This document shows positions 1-8,448 of a stretch of DNA of 64,000 nucleotides, in pieces. Made by a program: the position numbers and the translations under genes. Origin of the DNA: Agromyces subbeticus DSM 16689 (GTDB lineage: Bacteria > Actinomycetota > Actinomycetes > Actinomycetales > Microbacteriaceae); contig NZ_ATXG01000017.1 in the NCBI RefSeq assembly GCF_000421565.1, positions 1 through 64,000 of the forward strand, written 5' to 3'. Under the pieces are notes generated by a model. The model was given only the letters and a program-made list of their open reading frames with translations. It was not told where the DNA came from and ran no database searches. Within the stretch, counting starts at the first letter, position 1, and every line of letters begins with the position of its first letter.

Positions 1-384
1 TCTCGCCGCACCGGCGTCGACACCAGTGACGTCGACGCGCTGACGCGAGCGTTCGAGGGATGCGAGGTCGTCGCGCACTGCGCGGGCATCAACCGCGAGA
101 TCGGCGACCAGAGCTACCAACGCGTGCACATCGAGGGCACCGCGAACGTCATCGAAGCAGCCAAGCGCGCCGGGGTGCGCAAGATCATCATGCTGAGCTT
201 CCTGCGGGCACGGCCCCACTGCGGATCCCCGTACCACGAGACGAAATGTGCGGCCGAAGAGCTGATCCGCGACTCGGGCCTCGACTACACGATCCTCAAG
301 GCCGGCATGATCTACGGCCGTGGTGACCACCTCATCGACCACCTCAGCCGCACCGTGCAGACCCTGCCGGTGTTCGCGACCGTC
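1..384 (+). repeat. Direct repeat, copy A (partner 1629-2012)
   Basis: This is the left copy of a 384-bp direct duplication with an offset of exactly 1628 bases and no gaps. I count about 24 mismatches. The right copy lies inside an intact epimerase gene. The left limit is unknown because the window starts inside the repeat. Confidence 0.9.
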
Positions 385-414
385 AGCTGCGATCTGCGCG
401 AGCGTCGTAAATGA
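1..414 (+). pseudogene. Truncated copy of NAD-dependent epimerase/dehydratase
   Basis: The reading frame is open from base 1 and ends at a stop at 412-414. It encodes the middle of the epimerase that is intact at 1533-2432, including the catalytic-type YHETK segment (YHESK in the intact copy). By my count bases 1-384 match 1629-2012 at about 94%. After base 384 the similarity stops abruptly inside the codons for FATV, and only nine unrelated residues follow. The copy therefore lacks the C-terminal third, and its start lies left of the window. It is very probably non-functional. Substitutions are spread over all codon positions, which suggests an old duplication rather than an assembly artefact. 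Confidence 0.8.
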
Positions 415-551
415 CTCGCGGTTCCGTGCGACCAAGACGACGTCCTCGCGGAATCTGCGAGGAAGGGTGCTTGGTGAGGATGACATCTTTCCAGCCCGCC
501 CACCGGTGGTGCAGCAGCCCCTGTGGTCGGCATTGCTGCTAGCTTTCGACA

Positions 552-1232
552 ATGCGCAGGACGACATTGACAGTCAGCATTCACATCGATGGCGATGGAC
601 TTGAGCCACGCGATCTCGCGTTCGACGTCAGTGACTTCGACACTAATTTGTTCGCGTGCCTGAACGCTGAGTATGAGCGAGTGAGTGGAGTGGAGCTCGA
701 GGAACCGATCGGTGGGCCCGTCATACGATCGAGCGCCCTCGTCCGAGTCAGGGGTGAGCAATTCGAAGACTTTCTCCTCATCGCTGATCGCAACCTCACC
801 GTTCGCGAATTCGTCGAGTTCTTCGGCGAACTTGCCATTGCCCAGCCCCCCGAGGTCACTCTGGATTTCGGGGGTCGCGGCGGCGACGCGTTCACGCTCA
901 CGACGGTGCAGGTCCTCCGCGCGGTTGTGGGCACGTTTAAGGCTCTATCTGCGGGCGAGAAGGCCATCCTTGCCAAGATCAACGCTGAAAGGCGACGTGC
1001 GGCTGGCGATTGGGTGGACAGCGGATATGGGGAGCCGGCTATGAAGTTGAGACAGATGGTCCTGGCTCAATCTCACTGGTATCGGAAGGAGTTTGAGTCG
1101 GTCTTTGAACTCCCTCGCGGGGACGCGGCCAAGCTCCTTGTGGTGGTCGGGTATGAGAAGGGGTCGTCTTCGAACGGGGAGATCTTCTGGTATGACCCCG
1201 AGCAGCGCGAACGCTTCTTTGGAGGGGCTTAA
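552..1232 (+). CDS. Hypothetical protein (orphan between the epimerase copies)
   Basis: The frame encodes 226 residues, and I recognise no family. The protein is acidic and soluble-looking, with no signal peptide or membrane segment. The centre has a segment ending in LAKINAERRRAAGDWVDSGY, and the C-terminal part contains LLVVVGYEKGSSSNGEIFWY, followed by a tail ending ERFFGGA. Base composition is visibly less GC-rich than that of the neighbours (codons such as ttt, aag, gat and aat are common), which fits acquisition from elsewhere. There is no convincing ribosome-binding site before the ATG at 552, so the start is uncertain. It lies exactly in the DNA that separates the two epimerase copies. 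Confidence 0.6.
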   Translation: MRRTTLTVSIHIDGDGLEPRDLAFDVSDFDTNLFACLNAEYERVSGVELEEPIGGPVIRSSALVRVRGEQFEDFLLIADRNLTVREFVEFFGELAIAQPPEVTLDFGGRGGDAFTLTTVQVLRAVVGTFKALSAGEKAILAKINAERRRAAGDWVDSGYGEPAMKLRQMVLAQSHWYRKEFESVFELPRGDAAKLLVVVGYEKGSSSNGEIFWYDPEQRERFFGGA

Positions 1233-1532
1233 CCTTGCTCGGGCAACGCCAAATTCGGTGCCCGATTTTCCGCCATCGCGCTAGTTTCTCGATCACGAGG
1301 CGACCGATCAAGCAAGCGATGACTGCTCACTGACCAGGGACTTCTACTGCTCGGGCACCTGGACTCGAACCAAGAACAACTGAACATGGTGGCGTCGCCC
1401 ATCAGCCGACCGACTTGGTGGTGTTGTGCTGCAGCTCGGGCTCGGAGAACTGCGGGAAACGCGTTCGGCCTACGAGGTGCGCCGTCGCGCACGCGCCCTT
1501 GTCCACTGCTCCGACGGTCCTAGACTCACCAC
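1233..1532. other. Intergenic DNA with a tRNA T-arm-like fragment
   Basis: No full gene is seen. On the minus strand, 1357-1373 reads as a 5-bp stem (CTTGG/CCAGG) closing the loop TTCGAGT, which matches the T-arm consensus of a tRNA. It is followed by TGCCCGA, like a 3' acceptor strand. I cannot find matching acceptor, D or anticodon arms, so this is at most a tRNA 3'-end relic. A 34-codon minus-strand frame with a GTG start (1402-1506, ending KSVG) could be a small gene or chance. The promoter of the next gene occupies the right end. Confidence 0.35.
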
Positions 1533-1535
1533 GTG
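1499..1535 (+). promoter_or_regulatory. Leaderless promoter of the epimerase gene
   Basis: TTGTCC (1499-1504), a 16-bp spacer and TAGACT (1521-1526) are followed after six bases by the GTG start at 1533. There is no ribosome-binding site, so transcription probably begins at the start codon. Confidence 0.6.
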
Positions 1536-2432
1536 ACCGAGCACCCCCGCACCGCGATCACCGGCGGCACTGGATTCGTCGGGCGCCACCTCGCCGAACG
1601 GCTCGGGCCCGAGGCATCCGTCATCATCTCTCGCCGCACCGGCGTCGACACCAGAGACGTCGACGCGCTGATGCGAGCGTTCGAGGGATGCGAAGTCGTC
1701 GCGCACTGCGCAGGCATCAACCGGCAGATCGGCGACCAGACCTACCAGCGGGTGCACATCGAGGGCACCGCGAACGTCATCGAGGCGGCCAAGCGCGCCG
1801 GGGTGCGCAAGATCATCATGCTGAGCTTCCTGCGGGCGCGACCCGACTGCGGATCCCCGTACCACGAGTCGAAATGGGCGGCCGAAGAACTGATCCGCGA
1901 CTCGGGACTCGACTCCACGATCCTCAAGGCCGGCATGATCTACGGACGCGGCGACCACCTCATCGACCACCTCAGCCACACCGTGCAGACCCTGCCAGTG
2001 TTCGCGACCGTCGGCTTCCGCGAGAAGCCCATCCGGCCCATCCCGATCGACGACCTCACCGACATCCTCGTCGCCGCGATCGATGGGCGGATGCCGCGTG
2101 AGACCGTCGCCGTCGTCGGCGCCGAGCAGCTGCTGCTTTCGAAGGCCGTGCGGCGCGTGGCATCCGTTCTCGGACGCCGCGTGGTCGTGGTGCCGTGGCC
2201 GGTGTGTGCGCAGTTCGCGCTCGCGCAGGTGACCGAGTGGACCATGAAGGTGCCGCTCGTCGCGAAGGCCCAGGTGCGCATGCTCGCCGAGGGCGTGACG
2301 GATGCCGCGCCGCCCGCGGCATCCGTGCCCGACGACCTGCGGCCGCGGCGCATGTTCACCGCCGAGCAGATTCGGGAGAGTTTGCCTGAGCCTGGGCGGT
2401 TCGGGTGGAAGGATCTGCAGGTCAGTCGCTGA
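1533..2432 (+). CDS. NAD(P)-dependent epimerase/dehydratase (atypical SDR)
   Basis: A protein of 299 residues with a GTG start. The N-terminal Rossmann motif TGGTGFVG (residues about 11-18) binds NAD(P). YHESK, about residue 112, is the catalytic Tyr-x-x-x-Lys. The overall pattern is that of extended or atypical short-chain dehydrogenases that act on nucleotide sugars, quinone-linked or NmrA-like substrates. The substrate cannot be told from sequence. The C-terminus ends FGWKDLQVSR, and a similar tail-like frame lies at 40882-40926. It is transcribed alone, and the HxlR regulator downstream is convergent. The start is chosen because a TAGACT hexamer lies six bases upstream, giving a leaderless mRNA. 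Confidence 0.85.
   Translation: MTEHPRTAITGGTGFVGRHLAERLGPEASVIISRRTGVDTRDVDALMRAFEGCEVVAHCAGINRQIGDQTYQRVHIEGTANVIEAAKRAGVRKIIMLSFLRARPDCGSPYHESKWAAEELIRDSGLDSTILKAGMIYGRGDHLIDHLSHTVQTLPVFATVGFREKPIRPIPIDDLTDILVAAIDGRMPRETVAVVGAEQLLLSKAVRRVASVLGRRVVVVPWPVCAQFALAQVTEWTMKVPLVAKAQVRMLAEGVTDAAPPAASVPDDLRPRRMFTAEQIRESLPEPGRFGWKDLQVSR
1629..2012 (+). repeat. Direct repeat, copy B (partner 1-384)
   Basis: This is the right copy of the 384-bp duplication, lying inside the intact epimerase gene. Similarity ends at 2012, which corresponds to base 384 of the left copy. Confidence 0.9.
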
Positions 2433-2461
2433 ATCTCAGGACGGCATCCGCTTCTCGCTGA

Positions 2462-3106
2462 TCAGCTGGCCGAGAAGAGCGTTGCGAAGCGTTCGACCGC
2501 GGCAAGGTCACCCTCGACGGTGACCTCGCCGGACTGCACCAGTTCAGTCACCGACAGCTCGCCCGAGACCAGGGCGTCCAGTCGGCGGGGTGTGGTCTCG
2601 ATGACCGCGTCGGCATGCTCGGCAGCGCCGCGAGCCACATCGATGCGGCCATCGGCGACGACCACTGTGAACCGATAGCCGCCGAGCCGCACCTCGTAGT
2701 GGGCACGGAAGTCGCCTGCTGTCTTCGGGTCGAAGAGCGCTTGCAGGGAGAGGATCACCGAGTCGACACCGATCGGCGCGTCGACCGTTGGCGTGGACTC
2801 AACGCCCCAGCGTCCGAGGTCGAGGATGACGTGCTCGAGGCCACGGCCGCGGTCCGTCAGCTCATAGACCCAGGAGCCCGCGGGCGGCTCCAACCGTCGG
2901 CGCAGAACCACGCCCGATGCTTCGAGTTCGCGCAGTCGTTGGGACAGAATGTTCGCGCTCACGCCCGGGAGCCCGGTGCGAAGGTCGGTGAAGCGCTTCG
3001 GGCCGAGCAGGAGCTCGCGAATCGCGAGCAGTGCCCACCGCTCGCCGACGACGTCGAGAGCGCGGGCGATACCGCACGCGTCGTCGTATGTGCGTTGTGC
3101 GGCCAT
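2462..3106 (-). CDS. HxlR-family regulator with SCP2-like domain
   Basis: A protein of 214 residues. Residues about 10-100 form the winged helix of HxlR regulators (CGIARALDVVGERWALLAIRE, then GVSANILSQRLRELE and a wing with YELTDRG). Residues about 110-212 look like a sterol-carrier-protein-2 domain, a combination known in actinobacterial HxlR proteins, where the second domain may bind a hydrophobic ligand. The gene is divergent from the DHA2 exporter at 3209. The 102-bp gap carries two identical 14-bp direct repeats, so the natural inference is control of that exporter and of itself. The start ATG at 3106 fits the normal N-terminus of the family. Confidence 0.9.
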   Translation of the reverse strand: MAAQRTYDDACGIARALDVVGERWALLAIRELLLGPKRFTDLRTGLPGVSANILSQRLRELEASGVVLRRRLEPPAGSWVYELTDRGRGLEHVILDLGRWGVESTPTVDAPIGVDSVILSLQALFDPKTAGDFRAHYEVRLGGYRFTVVVADGRIDVARGAAEHADAVIETTPRRLDALVSGELSVTELVQSGEVTVEGDLAAVERFATLFSAS

Positions 3107-3137
3107 GCACCTAGCCTACGTGAAAGGAGCACAGAAC

Positions 3138-3172
3138 AACTTGATAGTAGTTTTTAATAACTTGATAGTAGT
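3138..3172 (+). promoter_or_regulatory. Tandem operator for the HxlR regulator
   Basis: The word AACTTGATAGTAGT occurs at 3138-3151 and again at 3159-3172. The period is 21 bp, two helical turns, so two proteins would bind the same face. The block is AT-rich against a GC-rich background and sits between the divergent regulator and exporter genes. Confidence 0.75.
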
Positions 3173-3208
3173 AGAGTCGCACCATTCGAACGAACGAGGT
3201 GACGAATC

Positions 3209-4687
3209 ATGGGCGATCCGATCAGCGCACTCACACCCGCGGCCGAAGCGGCGGCGCCGAATCCACGAAGGTGGCTCGTGCTGGCCGTGCTCGGCAGCGC
3301 ATTCTTCATCGTCATCCTCGACGGCACGATCGTGTATGTCGCCGTGCCGGACATCCAGGCGCAATTGGGATTCACACAAGCCAGCGTGCAGTGGGTACTG
3401 AGCACCTATCTCCTGACGTTTGGCGGCTTCCTGCTCTTGGGCGGCCGCCTGGCCGACCTGCTGGGTCGACGACGCATCTTCATGATCGGCATCGCACTCT
3501 TCACGGCCGCTTCGCTCTGTTGCGGACTGGCATGGTCGGCCGAGGCGCTGCTCGCGTTCCGCGTCGCACAGGGCGCCGGTGCGGCCATCATGGCACCGAC
3601 CGCGCTGTCGCTCGTGCTGATCACATTCGCCGAGGGCGCCGACCGGAACAAGGCGCTGGGAATCTGGGGCGGCATCGGTGGCGTCGGCGGAACAGCGGGC
3701 CTCCTGCTCGGAGGCCCGATCACCGGCCACGTGGGCTGGGAGTGGATCTTCTTCATGAATGTGCCGATCGGCATCGCGCTCCTGGTGGCGTGCCGGCTCC
3801 TGATCCGTGAGAGTCGCGATCCGGCCCTGCCCCGAACCCTCGACGTCGGCGGCGCGGTGACCATCACCCTCGCCCTGGTCGTGCTCGTCTACGGCATTAC
3901 GGAGGCACCCGCACTCGGTTGGGCGAATCCCCTGACATGGGCGATCTTCGCCGCATCTGCTGCGCTGATGGCCGCGTTCCTCGTCATCGAGAAGCACTCG
4001 AATGCGCCCCTGGTGCCGTTGCGCATCTTCCGCTCTCGACGGCTCGTCGGCGGCAACATCGTGCTCTTGGTGGCGGGCATGACCGTCGACGGCGTCCTAT
4101 TCATCCTGACGCTCTACGCACAACGGGTGCTCGGTGCTTCGGCCGTGCAGTTCGGCCTGATGACGGCGGCCTTGACGGCGATGTCGGTCGTCGGTTCGTT
4201 CGCCGGGCAGTTCGTCGTGACGAAGCGCGGATTCCGGCCGGTCGCGGTGGCGGGCATGGCGCTCATCGCGACGGGCAGCCTCCTGCTGAGCCGGATAGAC
4301 GTCGACGGCGGGCTCTTCCGCAACGTGTTCCTCGGGCTACTGGTCTTCGGCACCGGACTCGGCGCGGCCTTCGTCGGCGCGCAGATCGCCGCGTTGTCGG
4401 GCGTGCGTGACGGAGAGTCCGGCCTCGCCGCGGGCATCGCCGACACCTTCTTCACGATCGGCGGAGCGCTGGGCTTGGCCGTGCTCTCGTCGGTCACCGC
4501 TGCACGCACCGCCGAGCTGCTCGCAACGCGCGACGTCGACCCAGACACGGCGATGACCCAGGGATTCCAGAGCGCCCTGTTCGTCGCCGTCGGCTGCGCG
4601 CTCCTCGGCATGCTGGCCGCGCTCATGCTTCTCGGGACTCGTCGGGTGGCGGGTTCCCATCGCTCGCGACAACTGTCGGCGAAGTGA
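3209..4687 (+). CDS. MFS transporter, DHA2 (14-TM) drug exporter family
   Basis: A protein of 492 residues, mostly hydrophobic, with about 14 predicted membrane segments. LDGTIVYVAVPDIQ near residue 38 corresponds to motif D1 of DHA2 exporters. GGRLADLLGRRRIF near residue 80 is motif A of the major facilitator superfamily. Family members use the proton gradient to expel drugs, dyes or metabolites from the cytoplasm. The substrate is unknown. GAGGTGACGAATC upstream gives a good ribosome-binding site for the ATG at 3209. The divergent HxlR gene and its tandem operator indicate inducible expression. Confidence 0.92.
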   Translation: MGDPISALTPAAEAAAPNPRRWLVLAVLGSAFFIVILDGTIVYVAVPDIQAQLGFTQASVQWVLSTYLLTFGGFLLLGGRLADLLGRRRIFMIGIALFTAASLCCGLAWSAEALLAFRVAQGAGAAIMAPTALSLVLITFAEGADRNKALGIWGGIGGVGGTAGLLLGGPITGHVGWEWIFFMNVPIGIALLVACRLLIRESRDPALPRTLDVGGAVTITLALVVLVYGITEAPALGWANPLTWAIFAASAALMAAFLVIEKHSNAPLVPLRIFRSRRLVGGNIVLLVAGMTVDGVLFILTLYAQRVLGASAVQFGLMTAALTAMSVVGSFAGQFVVTKRGFRPVAVAGMALIATGSLLLSRIDVDGGLFRNVFLGLLVFGTGLGAAFVGAQIAALSGVRDGESGLAAGIADTFFTIGGALGLAVLSSVTAARTAELLATRDVDPDTAMTQGFQSALFVAVGCALLGMLAALMLLGTRRVAGSHRSRQLSAK

Positions 4688-4746
4688 TCGACGCATCGCG
4701 GGGCTCAGGTGCGCATGGACTGCGGGTCAGCCGCTGCGCGCAGGGC

Positions 4747-5196
4747 TCAGCCTCCGAGCGAAACGTGTACCGGCTCGTATCGGAAGGGCCCGGTGCACTG
4801 GCCGAATATCCCGGTGCGTTCAACAGTCACGGGAATCTCGAACTCGTCGTCGACCAGTGTGCGAGTGCCATCGACCACGACGAGTCGCAACGTCTGTGCG
4901 GAACCGTTTGCGATGACGCCCGGCCCCAGGTACGGCGCCTCCTGCGGCACGGCCCACTCCCCTCGAAGCTGGTCGACTTCGGCGGGCACGCAGTCCGCGC
5001 CGAAGCACGCCGTCACCACTACCGACTCCGGTGGTGCGGGCTCGAACTCGACCACGGCCGGGCCGTTGTACGAATAGCCGATCGCCGGGCATGCGTCGAG
5101 CACCGGCGCGCGGATGCATCCGGTCAGTGAGAGACCTACACCCACCGCGACAGCAACACACGTGATCACCCGGAAGCGGGCTGTTCGAGCACCCAT
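4747..5196 (-). CDS. Putative secreted lipoprotein
   Basis: A protein of 149 residues. A short basic N-terminus and hydrophobic stretch end in the lipobox LTGC (about residues 24-27), so the mature protein should be lipid-anchored on the outer face of the membrane. The rest is Cys-containing (ACFGADC, FGQC), has no known catalytic motif and looks like a small beta-rich domain. It is convergent with the exporter at 3209 and divergent from the sugar dehydrogenase at 5391. The 194-bp gap upstream is shared by both promoters. Function unknown. Confidence 0.75.
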   Translation of the reverse strand: MGARTARFRVITCVAVAVGVGLSLTGCIRAPVLDACPAIGYSYNGPAVVEFEPAPPESVVVTACFGADCVPAEVDQLRGEWAVPQEAPYLGPGVIANGSAQTLRLVVVDGTRTLVDDEFEIPVTVERTGIFGQCTGPFRYEPVHVSLGG

Positions 5197-5390
5197 GATC
5201 GAATGCTGGCAGTGTTCGTCACTTCAGCGAGGGCGTCGCGCAAGACGTTATCGAGGAGTTGCCGGAATGTGACGGAAACGCGACGCAGCGACCCCAACGA
5301 TTCGGGCGACGAGCGGAGCAGATCCACATCTTCAACCTGTGGCCACGGCCGAGGCACTCGCGTAGATTGGCGACGAACGAGGGGGGACTC

Positions 5391-7484
5391 GTGAGCCGCA
5401 TCCGTGAATCGATCGTTTCCGACGCCGGAGGAAGGGTCAGGGGCGCCCGCCATCGTCGCTGGCCCGCGCTCCTCCTGACCTTTGCGCTGGCATCGAGCCT
5501 CGCCATCAGCATGACGCCTCAGCCTGCACGCGCAGCGCCGCCCGCCCTTTCGACGAACGTCGTGCAGGAGGGGCTGAGCATCCCATGGGACCTGGCGTTC
5601 CTGCCGAACGGCCAGATGCTCGTGACCGAGCGGGCCGGACGGGTGCGCGTCTACGCCAGCGGCTCGCCCGGCGCCGCCCTGGTGCGCACGGTCACCATTC
5701 CCTCGGTGCGCGCTGAGGGCGAGTCCGGGTTGCTCGGCATCGCCGTCGACATCGACTTCGCCACGAATCCCTACGTCTACGTGTGCGCCTCGCGGGAGTA
5801 CTCAGGGAGCGGCGGGTGGAGGAACCAGCTCTTGCGGTACCAAATCCTCGCAGACGGCAGCTGGGGTGGCGAGACCGTCTTGGTGGGCAGCATGCTGGCC
5901 AACCGGATCCACAACGGCTGCGCTGTCGAGATGGATCGGTTCCGGAAGCTGTGGGTCGGCATGGGTGATGCGAACAACACGGCCCTCGCTCAGGACCGCA
6001 ACAGCCTGAACGGCAAGATCCTGCGCCTGAACACGGATGGAAGCGTGCCCAGCGACAATCCCGTCATCGGCGGCACGCGGAACATCGTCTACTCGATGGG
6101 CCACCGAAACCCACAGGGAATCGCCATCCGTTCCGGCACAGACCACGTCTTCGCCATCGAGCACGGCCCCAACGTGAACGATGAGATCAATCGCATCGAC
6201 GCGGGAGGCAACTACGGGTGGCCCTGCAACACCGGCGCTGCCACCGGCCCCTGCGGCTCCTCGCCGACCACGATCGGATCCATCTGGGCGTCCGGCGGCT
6301 CGACGATCGCGACATCCGGTGCAGCCTTCGTCGGTGGCACCCAATGGGCGGATCACAACGGCCATCTCTTCGTGAGCACGCTCAAGGAGTCCGACATCCG
6401 CCGCTTCTCGATCAGCGGCGACGGCGCGACCGTGAGCGGCAACGAGATCTTCTTCGACGCCGCCTGGGGACGGATCCGGGCATCGGCCCTCGGGCCGGGT
6501 GGGCAACTGTACGCGACCACCTCGAACGGCACCAATGACAGAGTGATTCGCATTCGACCCGTCGCGACGTCAGTCGCCCGGGTGGCCGGCCCCAACCGCT
6601 TCGCGACCGCGGCGGCGTTGAGCCAGAGCGCTTACCCGTCCGGCGCTACCGACGTGGTGATCGCCACCGGAACAGACTTCCCCGACGCCCTGGCCGGCAG
6701 TGCCGTCGCTGGTATGCGGGGCATGCCGATCCTCCTCGCGCACGCGAACGCGCTGCCCGGCGAGACGCAGGGTGAACTCGACCGCCTCAATCCCCAGCGC
6801 GTCTGGGTGCTGGGCGGCACGGGCGTGATCAGCGAGGCGGTGCGCGCGGCGGTTGCCGAATACGCGTCATCCGGGCAAGCCACGCGCGTGGCGGGCTCCG
6901 ACCGCTTCGACACCGCGACCGCCATCAGCAACCGCTGGTACGCGCCCGGAGTTCAGTCCGTCTTCGTCGCGGTGGGGACGGACTTCGCCGACGCCCTCGC
7001 TGGGGCTCCGGCGGCGGCATTGCGCGACTCCCCGCTGCTCCTCGTGCACGGTGATGGAATCCCTGCCGCGACCGCCGCCGAGCTGCAGCGCCTGCAGCCG
7101 CAGAGCGTCTACGTGTTGGGCGGCACCGGCGTGATCAGCACCGCCGTCGCGTCGCAACTGGACGCCTACACCAGCGGACCGGTCGTCAGGCTGGCCGGTG
7201 CGAACCGTTTCGCCACGGCTGAGGCGATCAGTCGCACGTTCTGGGGAAAGGCTCCGGCCGCGTACGTTGCGAGTGGCGTCGACTTCCCGGATGCGCTCGC
7301 CGGCAGCGCGGTCGCCGGTAACCGGGGGCTGCCGATGCTGCTCTCCGCACCCGACGACGTCTCGTTGTTCACCGGGCAAGACCTCCTACGGCTCTCTCCG
7401 GCTCAGGCGGTCATGCTCGGCGGCGCGGGGGCGCTGACGCCCACTGTGGAGGCGCAATTGAGAAGGCTCGTCGCAGCGCCGTAG
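5391..7484 (+). CDS. PQQ-type sugar dehydrogenase fused to three CWB2 repeats
   Basis: A protein of 697 residues, exported. GTG at 5391 is preferred over upstream in-frame codons because GAGGGGGGAC precedes it and it yields a clean signal peptide ending near PARAAPP. Residues about 55-390 are a soluble glucose/aldose dehydrogenase beta-propeller (SIPWDLAFLPNGQMLVTERAGR, GHRNPQGIA, DEINRIDAGGNYGWP), which in characterised relatives uses PQQ and calcium to oxidise sugars. Residues about 395-697 are three cell-wall-binding type 2 repeats, each with RVAG..RFATA, DFPDALAG and VYVLGGTGVIS words. The enzyme is therefore probably tethered to the cell-wall surface. PQQ synthesis genes are not in view. 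Confidence 0.9.
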   Translation: MSRIRESIVSDAGGRVRGARHRRWPALLLTFALASSLAISMTPQPARAAPPALSTNVVQEGLSIPWDLAFLPNGQMLVTERAGRVRVYASGSPGAALVRTVTIPSVRAEGESGLLGIAVDIDFATNPYVYVCASREYSGSGGWRNQLLRYQILADGSWGGETVLVGSMLANRIHNGCAVEMDRFRKLWVGMGDANNTALAQDRNSLNGKILRLNTDGSVPSDNPVIGGTRNIVYSMGHRNPQGIAIRSGTDHVFAIEHGPNVNDEINRIDAGGNYGWPCNTGAATGPCGSSPTTIGSIWASGGSTIATSGAAFVGGTQWADHNGHLFVSTLKESDIRRFSISGDGATVSGNEIFFDAAWGRIRASALGPGGQLYATTSNGTNDRVIRIRPVATSVARVAGPNRFATAAALSQSAYPSGATDVVIATGTDFPDALAGSAVAGMRGMPILLAHANALPGETQGELDRLNPQRVWVLGGTGVISEAVRAAVAEYASSGQATRVAGSDRFDTATAISNRWYAPGVQSVFVAVGTDFADALAGAPAAALRDSPLLLVHGDGIPAATAAELQRLQPQSVYVLGGTGVISTAVASQLDAYTSGPVVRLAGANRFATAEAISRTFWGKAPAAYVASGVDFPDALAGSAVAGNRGLPMLLSAPDDVSLFTGQDLLRLSPAQAVMLGGAGALTPTVEAQLRRLVAAP

Positions 7485-7525
7485 CACCGAGTGGGCATGA
7501 AGGTACCGCTTGTCGCGATGACGCG

Positions 7526-8197
7526 TTACTTCAGCGGCGGAGCCGGCAGCTTCACGACCAATCGATAGACCTGTCGCGTCAGCCAGGACGGCAGGTGGCG
7601 TCGGCGCTCCTCGTGCGCGACCCTCGCGCGCCGGTGAGGTCGAACCGCGCTCAATGCGCGTTGCACCGGCTTCCACGGATGGTAGTAGCCGACGGGCTCC
7701 GATCGGTACAGCTCGATTCGACAGAGATGCTTGGTGTTGATGTAGCCGTATTGTCGGGGGCTCACGAGCCGCACCGGCGCACCGTGCTCCGGAGGAAGGG
7801 GCTCGCCGTCGAGCCGGTCGGCGATCAAGACGTCGTCGGCGAGCGCGTCTTCGAGCATCACGATCGAACGGTAGTCGTCGAGTCCGACGAAGACGAGGTA
7901 TTCCACCTTCGCGCCCTCGGCGAGTGCGGGCTCGATCACCAGCCCGTAGAAGTCGCGGAACAGCACGCCCTCCCATTGCAGCCCGATGGCCGACCAGCCG
8001 GCAACGCAGTGGAAGTCGGCGTCGACCTTGCGATGAGGCAGTCGGGCCAGCTCGTCGAGGCCCAGCGAGACACGGCGAGCGAGCTGCCCGATCACTTCGA
8101 TATTCATCCCCTCGGGGGCTTTCGGCGGCGGACTCACCCGGTCGATGCCGAATCGGGGGAATCCGTGCACGGCACGCTGCCCGGGTGGAAGATCCAT
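7526..8197 (-). CDS. Molybdopterin-dependent oxidoreductase (sulfite oxidase-like)
   Basis: A protein of 223 residues. It is a short member of the oxidoreductase molybdopterin-binding family (sulfite oxidase/YedY fold). DFHCVAGWSAIG holds the cysteine (about residue 64) that coordinates molybdenum in this family, followed by LLFRDFYG-like and DDYRS..L segments and APVRLVSPRQYGYINTKHL. The frame is open upstream to 8410, but ATG 8197 is chosen because GAGAGG lies seven bases before it and the upstream translation is Arg-rich non-coding-like sequence. No Tat signal is present, so a cytoplasmic location is possible. The physiological substrate is unknown. Confidence 0.85.
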   Translation of the reverse strand: MDLPPGQRAVHGFPRFGIDRVSPPPKAPEGMNIEVIGQLARRVSLGLDELARLPHRKVDADFHCVAGWSAIGLQWEGVLFRDFYGLVIEPALAEGAKVEYLVFVGLDDYRSIVMLEDALADDVLIADRLDGEPLPPEHGAPVRLVSPRQYGYINTKHLCRIELYRSEPVGYYHPWKPVQRALSAVRPHRRARVAHEERRRHLPSWLTRQVYRLVVKLPAPPLK

Positions 8198-8448
8198 GGA
8201 TCGCCTCTCATATCGATACGGTGACGTATCTCTACGATCCTCGACCTCGAGATCGCCGTACGCGACCGGGCTCGCCGCGATGCCGCAATCGCGGCGCAGT
8301 ATCCGTGCCAGACGACCTGCGGCCACCGCGAATGCCCGGCGGCCGACTCCGAGTCGGCGTCGCCGAGGCGTGTGCCGGGATTCGTTGACGGCCGTCAGGG
8401 CCACTGCCATAGTGAGGTTAACTCAATATCGGCCGAAGGAGCCCCGTC

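Noticed and set aside
1351..1420. A full tRNA gene on the minus strand
   Set aside because: Only the T-arm and a possible 3' acceptor strand are visible. No matching 5' acceptor, D arm or anticodon arm could be folded.
8198..8410. Longer N-terminus of the molybdopterin oxidoreductase
   Set aside because: The added residues are Arg-rich and unlike the family, and a good ribosome-binding site precedes ATG 8197.
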